A DNA stretch of 64,000 nt from Diphasiastrum complanatum (lineage: Eukaryota > Streptophyta > Lycopodiopsida > Lycopodiales > Lycopodiaceae). Position numbers and translations under genes: made by a program. Shown here in pieces: positions 55,544 through 64,000 of the stretch (positions are counted from its first letter, which is position 1; each line of letters begins with the position of its first letter). Under the pieces are notes generated by a model. That model was not told where the DNA came from. It made no database searches and saw only the letters and a list, made by a program, of their open reading frames with translations. Location: the NCBI GenBank assembly GCA_029204225.1, contig CM055114.1, forward strand, positions 16,515,502 through 16,579,501, read 5' to 3'.

Positions 55544-56761
55544 TGTTGTAAAGCTACCTTTACAAGCTTTACTTCCGGCGCCATCGGCGCCAGCTATGTC
55601 CCCGGCGCCAGCAGCGCCCCTGCTGCTCCCAGCGCCACTGTGACCAGAATCCAGCCGGCGCCAAGTTCCTATGGCTGAAAATCTTTGATCGGTTCTAGCG
55701 AAGTCCAGAGAGCTCAGATCGATGTGCAATCACCTCACACGATCTAGGCATGATTAAAGGAAGCCTGGGGATCAATAAAATCTAGAGAGAGAAAATGACT
55801 TTCTAGAAAGAGAAAATCCTAGAGAGAGAAAAACGTGCTTTACCAGCTTGGGTAGAGTGCTTGGTATGAGGGGGGGGTGCCGAATCACACCAATACTATA
55901 GGGGAGTGCGGGTTGCGACTCAGCGCGAACTCCAACCAAGTCTCAGCCTCCCTTGCTGGAATGTTGTCATGGCTCTCGCCTTGGCATGCTAGCACCCCGG
56001 AGACTAGGGTCGGTCACACACTTGAAATGTAACCTTCTCAGATTTATCAATAAAGTGGGATTTTCCTCAAACTGACTTTGATTACCTTCTGGGTTTCAGT
56101 GTTCGGTAAAAGCGCCAGTTGTAAGGCCGCTTTCAAAATTTTTAACTTAGCACATAGCTGAGGGTCGTATCCCGGGACGCCAGCGGTATGCCGTCGGGAC
56201 CATTCGGTCCGTGGCGCCAGTGGTATGCTGTCGGGACTATTTGGTCCAGGAACTGGTTGTTTCCATATCTGTCGCGGCTTGTGGTTCTGAGTGTTCCTTG
56301 CATGAACGTGAATGGGTTAAGCTCTTGGGAACGGGCTCTAACCTGTCGGCTGAGTTGGATGGCTTGCTTGGGTGGATGTTACCTGTTTATGGCTGTCCAG
56401 TCTGGTGTGGCGCCAGATTGGCTTCCAGCACTCGTGAAGAAGCTTTCAGTTGGTTAAGTCTGATGTAAGTCAGACCGCTTGCTTGGAATGCATGTTACTC
56501 GTTTGTAACGAAGCTTCGAGTTGGTTAAGTTTGATGTATGTCGGGCGGCTTGCTTGGAGGGAAGTCACCCACATCGGGACCCCCGATCTGGCATGGCGCC
56601 AGGTTGGATCTCAATGTTGGTTTTCGGAACTTCAAGTTGGTTAAGTCTGATCGTTGTTGGCGAGTTGGCTGCTTGTATGTCAAGTGGGTTTGGATGGCAA
56701 GAGTTGAAGGCTGGGAAGCTAAGTCGTGGTTCCCGGCTCCCTTTGGGATGCCTGCGCTACA
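55544..56761 (+). repeat. 3' LTR of the non-autonomous element
   Basis: 1218 bp, same ends as the 5' LTR. Frames inside (56188-56457, 56521-56784 and others) recur in the 5' LTR and are not genes. Confidence 0.9.
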
Positions 56762-56912
56762 CTTGCCGTGAATCATTACTCTAGGAGCAGGATATGGCAG
56801 ATTAGATAAAGGACTATCTCTCACATGCTTGGCCTCTACCCTTCTTTTGAGTGGTAAGATGCTACCTCAAATAAACATCGAGAATGTAGGTACAACTTAT
56901 TTGGAGTTGCAC

Positions 56913-56913
56913 A

Positions 56914-56962
<49 letters not shown>

Positions 56963-56986
56963 GCACACACACACAGACACACACCT
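56913..56986. repeat. (CT)n and (AC)n microsatellite
   Basis: About 23 CT units followed by AC-rich dinucleotides with a few interruptions. Confidence 0.95.
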
Positions 56987-57909
56987 ATTTATTTGCGTTT
57001 TGGTGCGATGCTCTCCTTGTTGCCATTACCATGGCCGTGTATGCAACAATTTCAATGGTGTTTGCTTTAATTCGCACCTGATTTATTTCGATGAGATTGA
57101 TTTCGGTTTACTAAGACGTGAATATCCACTTGCAAAGGCTCTAGGTTTTACATCCTTGGCTAATATCACCCTTTGAAAGTCTTTAAATTATATTTGACTT
57201 TGTGTCTAGATGGGAAAAGGGAAGTCACAGGAGAGCATAGCTGACTTTTGCTTTTACTTGGTCTAATTTGAGAGCAATGGTTCAGTACCCGTGTTCATTC
57301 GTGCAGCACTGAAGTGTTACTTTGATTGGGCTGCATGTTTAACAAGATCAGCAGCCATCCTGCTCAATCTAACATCGTGTTCTGGCAAGGTCCGTTTTAT
57401 GGTAAACCTTGATACTGGATTGCCACATTTCTAGGCGTCAGAATTCAGTTAAGCTGCCGTTTAAGAACTCAGATTTGACCATATGGTAGCGTTTGATGAA
57501 GACTGATGAGCTATGTTCTATAAAGCAACTTCTTGCACGATGCAGGAAATGTTATCGTATGCCGTCCCATATGATTTAGTCGACTGTAAGAAAAGGCATT
57601 CACATGGATATGTCATGGAGATTACTCTTGACAAATGTTCAAGGGTGTTCCGCAAGCGGCAATCTTCTTAGAAAAATAGAAAGAGTTGGAATTTCTCTAT
57701 TTATTTTATTTTCATGCACATGTGAAAACATCATCTTGAATTAGAAAAGGGATGCTTATCTGCGTTCTCATAATGAGATCGTTGAATGTGTAATCTTTGA
57801 TGTATCAAGTACTCTATCATCTTTCTAACTAAAATGGTCAAGAACTGGTAATAAATAGCATAGCAAGATAAATCAGCTTGACTTGTATGAGGTGTTGCAG
57901 ATCACAGAA

Positions 57910-57912
<3 letters not shown>

Positions 57913-57989
<77 letters not shown>
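57913..57989. repeat. (AT)n and (AG)n microsatellite
   Basis: About 21 AT units directly followed by about 17 AG units. Confidence 0.95.
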
Positions 57990-58971
57990 ATTAACTAAAC
58001 ACACAAATGTATTGCTTGAATGATGGGTGGACAATAGCCCTTTACACAAGGAGAGAGACGTCTTAAAATGGACACACATGAAGCTACACAAATCTTCAGC
58101 CCCTGAGTTATTGAGACTGTGAGGTGAGTGGTTGCAATGAGGGTGTGCCTTTGTGTGATTATGATTTCATCTCTGAAAGAGTGAACGGAGAGGTTTTGCG
58201 AAAGGTTTGGAACGTAAATTCTAGGATACTACATGAGGAAACCAGAGAATAGTATCTCTGAAAAACCAGGAGTAGTCACACTCAAGTCAGTTGCAGCGCG
58301 AGACAAACGCTGATCCTTGCCATTTACTTACTTTTGAGACCAGTGGGATACTTCAGATTAGAGCAGGACCTCTGCTCACACCACTATTGTCTACAGATCC
58401 TGCTATCTATGGGGAATTCCCATTTATGATCCATCAATGTCTCAGTTGGGGTACATGCCCTTCTTAGACCAGGACCTCTTCCTAAGCCGTTGTTGGCTAC
58501 AGACCCTGCTGCCTATGAGGAATCTCTGATTCTGATCCTTCATACCTCTGAACTGCAGATCGATGGTGTTAAACATTCATCTGAACTATGAGTGTGTTGA
58601 AGGTGAATATGGTTCTTAGCATTAGGTACATGTGCGACCAACGACCTGTCTCCAGGGAGAACACATGTCAACTATGCGTGAGCGAGCTTGGGCATTGCTA
58701 CTAGAGTGTCCATTCTGTATGAATGAGCAGCAATGTTGATACAGTAACCGAATTCACTCTCTGCCTGCGGATTTTTTCAGCGCCTCTGATCACCTCGTGG
58801 CTGTGGTTGGGTACTCACACTTGTCAATATGATATGAAGGAAGAAGCCTTATCTGTACAATGTGGTTCTTCTGCTCCTTTGAGATCATGGTGAACTGAAT
58901 GAATGCCTGCTAGTGTAGGAGCGGTCAACCCTTCAAACGCATGACTTGGCGGCCCTCAAAGCCATACCGCA

Positions 58972-59020
58972 CCCCCCCCCCCCCCCCCCCCCCCATGCAC
59001 ACACACACACACACACACAT
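58972..59020. repeat. Poly-C and (AC)n microsatellite, copy B
   Basis: Counterpart of 1227-1277, with a C tract of about 23 bp and an AC tract of about 22 bp. Confidence 0.9.
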
Positions 59021-60680
59021 ATAGGTATATTTGTGGAATTTCTTGAAGTTTTGCTAGTCAATTCATCTATGATTGCTAAGTTACGAGACTCAACCTTATG
59101 TTTTACACGGTGCTCGCATTGCTAGTATGGTATAACTCGAGGATGGCTTGCCTCCGTTCTTCTTTGGTATGGGTTTGCTTAATGATGATCAAATTAGATA
59201 GCATGCTAGTTGTGTTTCTTCATAGTATGCTCACACTTATCGAAGGTTAAAATCTCTACACACATTACGCTTAGGTCCCGAGACTCAGTTTGATGGTGTA
59301 TTTGGAAATGAGTAGTCTCGTGTCATAGCATGTGTGAACTCTACGTTTATGTGGTGTGACGTAGTGGATAGAATACGTGTGTTAGGATGTGATGGAATTT
59401 CATATTACCGTCTTTTCTATGACGCTTGTGTGCTAAAGCATCGGTTTTTAAAAGCTTTGCCTAAATGGAACCACACTATAGTATGAGTTTTTCCATTGCC
59501 ACTTTGTTATTTGCTTTCCAGTCATGAAACTCAAACTCTTTGAAATAGAAGAGCAAGTCGTCCACCACCGTACGTGGTTGAAACACACCACCTCGGTTAG
59601 GGGTCATCACAGTCACCTCCATCATTGGAATTGCCTAGTGAAATACCTAGGGCTGACGTTTGGCAAAATACCACCGCCTATCAAACAAGGCGGTGCGTAT
59701 AATTGGCACCCTCACACTGCACGGAACTAATCATGATATATCATAGCATAATCATATGAGAACTGTTTGTTTATCTCACCCTAATCGGTTGGACACTCTA
59801 GTGATGCATTCCAAGTAAATAACTAGCAATAGACGATGATTTCATTTCATTTGACCTATGATTGAGCACGCCTATGGAAATCTCTATAGCATTTGTAAGT
59901 AATTGCACTCGGGTGACCTCTACCCGTGAACCTCGACCATTGTGAAGTACCAAAGATGCTGGGATAAGCAAAACTACCCAGAATCGTACTCTGAGTTATA
60001 GATATGACCCCATCTTGACAATAGTAGGTGCCTCTAGAGACCTAGGATGGGAGATGCGCCGAACAGCTTCCTTCCTCGTGAGGGGTTGGATTCTTGAACA
60101 TAATGGATGAGAATCAGTTCCACCCTACATTAGGGGATGTCTGTCAATTAATCCGTGAAGGAGCCACACACTACTATTTCTATACCCCAGCACTCCACCC
60201 TCACCTACGGGCATGAGATACTATATTTAGAATACAACATTGCGGGGGTTATAGTTACTTCGAAACCTATGAGTTCATTATCGATGGGTTCTAGAATCTA
60301 ACTTACGCCGTTTCCACGAACTACACGAGACCCATGTTAAAATTGAAAAACAATCCATATTGATTTCTTGGCTTTCTACAAATGTTGTACCAGGAAGTAT
60401 GTAGCTCATTAATGCAAAATGCCAAGTTTGGCCTACATAGAACTCGAGCTACATGGTTATGTATTATCTAGTTTGATAAATGCAACTTGCATATAGTTTG
60501 TAGACATAGAATTAGCATGATTATGCTTGTAGAAACTCGTGGCAATTCACATGCATTAATTGTAAGTGATCCATAGTGACATGCAAGGCATGCACAAAGT
60601 TTAATGGACACATGCATGATGATTTGGCCATTTCTAGTTAGAACTAGTACACTTGTAAAAACTTGGTAGAATTTCATGCA

Positions 60681-61123
60681 TGACAAGTGACAAATGTCAC
60701 ATAGACTCTAGCTGTCACTTTAGATGTCATTTTGGAATGGATAGATGTGGTTCTACCTCGAGCTACCTCAAACTCCATAAATATGTGTAGCTCTCCACAC
60801 AATCAATGATGAAGAACCAAAGTTTTGTAGCTATTTTATGCCATTTTGGATCTAAACAAATATTGCTTGTTATCTCTCTAGCTCTCTCTCTCTAACTCGT
60901 ATTGAGGCTAATCCTCATACACTGAAATCTTGTACTTTTATTCATTCTTTGATTCATTGCTATTATATTCTGTTGATTAGCATGCTAGATTGTAAATTAG
61001 CCATTTTTTTAGAACTAGATCTTGTTGATCAATCTAGAATCAGGTTATGGTGCCAATCACAAAGCTTAATTAAGATCAGTCACTCTTGTGGACATTCCAC
61101 ACGTGTGAATTTTGGAAATTTTG
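60681..61123 (+). repeat. 5' LTR of copia element B, end damaged
   Basis: Counterpart of 2950-3401. Starts TGACAAG and ends at TTTTG; the final bases and the first part of the primer binding site are missing through an 11-bp deletion next to GCCTCATTAAGC. Confidence 0.7.
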
Positions 61124-61861
61124 CAGCCTCATTAAGCTTTGCATGCTAACAACTCTGATTGTACAATAAACTGAGAGCTAAATCAAGCAAAAACGCAATT
61201 TTGCACTTTTTCTAACTTTCTTTGAAGTGTATTTGGATCAAATCAGACTTGAACTGAATTTTTAGACCTGAATTGAGGTAGTACGGAATTCTGGAACTCC
61301 GCACGTGCAAAAATCAGAGTTCTTCAGTCCCTTTGTTCTCCTTACTTACAGATCCAAAGATAGCAGTGTTATAGCTTGATGGAAACCATTTGATCTATAC
61401 GTTCCATTGAAATTGAAACCAAATGAATCTGAAGTGTCTAGCAAGAGTTATAAGCTCTTAAAGAGGATAGGAATAGGTCTGATTTGATTCAATTATACTT
61501 TGTTCTGAATCCATTGTTTTGAGCTTCCAACACAAGAAACTGTAGATCAAGACTGAGTTTGAAGTATTTGAACACCCTTTGAGCCTTCTAAGTGTCAATA
61601 GTGTTTCTTTTGAAGCATTTCACACGTGCCAAAAGTAGGATTCAAACCAGCCAAAGTGTCTCAAACCACTTTTTGTGTCTGATTTAGATAACTTGTCTTG
61701 TGGAATATTTGAGATTCATCTCAAATATAGTTGCAAGTGTTTCACATAGGAAGGTAGTTCAACCCTGAAAATACCTATAGTGAAAGAGATCAGCAACTCT
61801 AAGTCTGATAGGAACAAGCTCAAACATATCTCAATACAATAACTAATTAGGATTCATTACA
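61124..61861 (+). other. Leader of copia element B
   Basis: Non-coding, about 740 bp, leading to gag ATG 61862. Most of it (61181 onward) is absent from copy A. It shows what copy A lost: leader and gag start. Confidence 0.6.
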
Positions 61862-64000
61862 ATGGCATCTCAGGGAGGATATCTTCTAGAATCCACTGAA
61901 AGACTAAGCACTTCTAATTACTCAATTTGGAAGATAAGAATGGAGTCTGTTTTGATACTCCAAGATGTTATGGATATTGTGCTTGGTGTTGAGGAGGAGC
62001 CTCAAGCACAGGTTGAAATTCCTAAATATAAGAAGAGAGCTAGAATGGCTCTACATTTCATTAAGATGAATGTATCTAATGAAATTTTGAGAGCGATGGG
62101 AGCTTGGACTACAACCAAAGAAGCTTGGGATGCACTAAAGACCATCTATGAAGCAAAGAATACTTCTAGAATACTCACTCTTAGGAATCAAATTTTCCAA
62201 AGTTTCCCAAGAAGTGAAGAGAGTGCATCTAACTATGTTCTGAGAGCTAAAGATTTACATAAAGAGCTTTCCTGTGTTGGTGTTACCATTAACCAAGTTG
62301 AGCTAGTTCAAGTCATACTGAATGGCTTGAGAGATGACTATGATAATCTTGTTCAGTCTTTTGCTATTGAGGAGGAGTTACCTAATTTAGAAACTCTCCA
62401 AGGAATTCTTATTTTTGAAGAATCTAGACAAAGCTCTAAACTCTCCAGATGAACAAACTTGAACATGGTGGAAGTGACAAAGCCCTCTTTGTCAAAGGCA
62501 AGCAGAAAGGAAGGAGTAAGAACCAATTCTGTCAAGCATACAACAAAGACAAAGCCAAAGAACGAGATCAAGATGGTGAAGAGGATGAAACAGCTCATCC
62601 CTCTAACTCAAAAACCAAGAACAAGAAAGTGAAGTGCTTCTTCTGTGGCAAAAAGGGGCACTATGCCTCTAATTGTTGTAAGAAGCAAAATCAACTCAAG
62701 CAAGCTAATCTCTCCAAAGAGATTGAAGAAGTTTCTGTTGCAAGTGATGGAGAATGATCACTTATGGTGTCCAGTTTTTCTTCATCAGCTTTCAAGAAAG
62801 ATGGAGCTTGGTACATAGACAGTGGAGCCTCTTCACATATGTGCTGTTCAAAGGAAACATTTGACTCAATATTACCTTTCAAAGGACTCAAGAGATCTAC
62901 TTACACAGCTAATGATCATGAGTGTCCAATAGAAGGAATTGGCAACATTCTATTGAAACTTGCTTCTTCAAAAGTTCTTGCACTTTCTAATGTTCTTTTC
63001 ATTCCAAAACTTACAAAGAACTTAATTAGTGTGGGAAATTTGCTTGATAATGGTTGTGATGTAAAGTTCAACTCCAATACTTGTTTTATCAAGAGAAAAG
63101 ATGAGATCCTTGTTGATGGAACTACATGTGGTGGAGTTTTTAAGTTAAATTCTTATGAGAATGCAAACCTTTGTGAAGTTTCTTTGTTATCTAAGGAGGA
63201 GCTGTGGCATAGAAGGTTGGGACATCCTAACTTTACATCTATGTCTTCTATGGTCAAAAGGGAGAAGGCTATTGGTCTTCCAAAATCTCTTTCTAAAGAT
63301 TTCAAGCCTTGTGAGGCTTGTGCCATTGCAAATTCACAGAGAAAGCCATATCAGAAGTCTTTTATAAAGACTACTTATCCATTGGAACTCATACATTCAG
63401 ATGTACATTTTTTCTCTTCTAAAAGTATTGGTGGTGCAACATGTTTTGTCACCTTTATTGATGACTTTACTAGATACACTTGGTTGTATCTACTTTCTTC
63501 AAAGGCTATGATTTTTTATCACTTCCTTATCTTCAAAGCTTATGTAGAAAAATAGTTTTCTTACAAAGTTAAATCTTTAAGATGTGATAGAGGAGGTGAA
63601 TATATCTCCAACAAGTTTCATAATTATTGTGAAGGTGAAGGAATAAAGAGAGAATTTTCTTGTGCCTTTTCTCCATCCCAAAATGGAGTAGCTAAGAGAG
63701 AAAAACAGATCTTTATGTGAATGTGCTAAAGCAATTCGAGTAGCAACTTCTTTGCCTATTGAATATTGGGGTGAAGCTATAAATTGTGCAAACTATTTGT
63801 GCAATAGATTACCTCACAATGCTCTTGCTAGAAAAACACCTTTTGAATTCTTATTTCAAAAGAAACTTAAGGTAGATCACCTTAGAGTTTTTGGTTGTAC
63901 TTGCTTTGTTAATATGCCCTTGGAAACAAGGAAAAGAGATGATCCTAATTCTGTTAAAGGGATCATGGTTGGATATGCATCCAACAAGAAAACTTACAGA
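61862..64000 (+). pseudogene. Ty1/copia gag-pol relic (copy B), continues past window
   Basis: Gag starts MASQGGYLLESTERLSTSN with SIWKIRMESVL and is open to 62452, where loss of one G (near 62450) puts TGA in frame. It resumes at 62449 with MNKLEHGGSDKALF and the knuckle CFFCGKKGHYASNC (about 62635); a GGA to TGA change stops it at 62755. Protease WYIDSGASSHMC (about 62810), LWHRRLGHPN (about 63205) and integrase FIDDFTRYTWLYLL (about 63460) follow. TAG at 63553-63555 and the extra base near 63700 are shared with copy A. The integrase C-terminal part is entered at the window edge, so RT and RNase H may follow outside. Confidence 0.9.

Larger units (their letters stand above)
51701..56761 (+). 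mobile_element. Complete non-autonomous LTR element related to the chromovirus
   Basis: 5061 bp with LTRs at 51701-52954 and 55544-56761, primer binding site at 52957, a polypurine tract before the second LTR and perfect CTTGC target site copies (51696-51700 and 56762-56766). The 2.6-kb interior contains no gag or pol motif. The first 540 bp of the interior match the chromovirus leader at 43457-43990 closely, and LTR landmarks align in order (GTGCTTTACCAG; GCCGAATCACA; ACTATAGGGG; GATTACC). Both elements start TGTTGTAAAGCT. Its size fits a large non-autonomous derivative (LARD-like). LTR differences are roughly 19 substitutions by eye, about 1.6%, plus length changes in repeats. Confidence 0.9.
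56762..58110. other. Spacer with two long microsatellites, no recognisable gene
   Basis: A (CT)n-(AC)n tract lies at 56913-56986 and an (AT)n-(AG)n tract at 57913-57989. A 115-codon frame (56829-57176) runs through the first tract; its ends are unlike any family I know and the middle is microsatellite. The rest has mixed composition that could be old unique DNA. Confidence 0.5.
58111..64000 (+). repeat. Segmental duplication copy B (partner 782-5533)
   Basis: Contains the same flank, LTR and gag-pol order as copy A and runs to the window edge. It keeps about 411 bp (58360-58770) and about 730 bp (61181-61910) missing from copy A, and lacks the primer binding site that copy A keeps. The extra 411 bp include a degenerate tandem pair (AGGACCTCTGCTCACACC at 58363, AGGACCTCTTCCTAAGCC at 58480). 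Confidence 0.85.

Noticed and set aside
1-64000. tRNA genes suggested by TGGTATCAGAGCC words
   Set aside because: Each word directly follows an LTR end (3402, 26953, 43459, 52957) and is a primer binding site; no cloverleaf surrounds them.
1-64000. CRISPR arrays or bacterial operons
   Set aside because: No regular repeat-spacer array and no bacterial genes; tandem repeats have no unique spacers.
782-64000. Treating the two large copies A and B as the two ends (LTRs) of one giant element
   Set aside because: They contain internal gag-pol sequence and are not bounded by TG...CA ends with a target site duplication.

Overview
The window is plant nuclear DNA from a large, repeat-rich genome. The evidence is many Ty1/copia and Ty3/gypsy LTR retrotransposons in successive states of decay, plus one protein of the plant BYPASS (BPS1/ROH1-related) family. 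The size and age of the repeat layer would suit a conifer or another large-genome land plant, but nothing in the sequence fixes the species. I see no rRNA, tRNA, CRISPR or bacterial-type features.

Layout. 1-781: purine-rich, promoter-like DNA. 782-5533: copy A of a segmental duplication carrying a decayed copia element; copy B is at 58111-64000, same orientation, and runs off the window. 5534-13750: a patchwork of retroelement pieces (unrecognised ORFs, an LTR-like segment, a truncated copia gag-PR, a copia RT remnant, a chromovirus-type LTR end, a gypsy RNase H-integrase, and a Pro/Thr-rich ORF). 13756-14030: a stray third copy of the host-gene promoter module. 14031-17820: mostly gene-free, with minisatellites. 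18254-23580: two copia relics on the minus strand with LTR-like and GC-rich pieces. 24080-26278: repeats and a solo LTR. 26304-31470: a copia element whose gag-pol has one early stop and is cut off inside RT, followed by a second copia RT piece fused in frame to a gypsy RNase H end. 33033-36480: the only convincing host gene, a BPS1-like gene at 33903-34982 with promoter and 3' flank. 38708-40352: a second, internally deleted copy of that gene unit. 40353-50840: a minus-strand gypsy/copia composite, split inside its integrase by a complete chromovirus (42538-48812). 51701-56761: a complete non-autonomous LTR element with a perfect 5-bp target site duplication. 56762-58110: microsatellite-bearing spacer.

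How the parts relate. The chromovirus has LTRs, primer binding site, polypurine tract and a PR-RT-RH-IN-chromodomain frame with a single stop, but no recognisable gag. The non-autonomous element 3 kb downstream has no pol or gag. It shares the chromovirus's leader, including five short inverted repeats at identical spacing, and a similar 3' end. They look like a helper-like/parasite pair, both apparently missing Gag. The BPS1-like locus has been duplicated: the second copy lost two blocks, yet its remaining frame is open and its TATA module is kept. All positions and homologies were read by eye; none was checked by alignment software.
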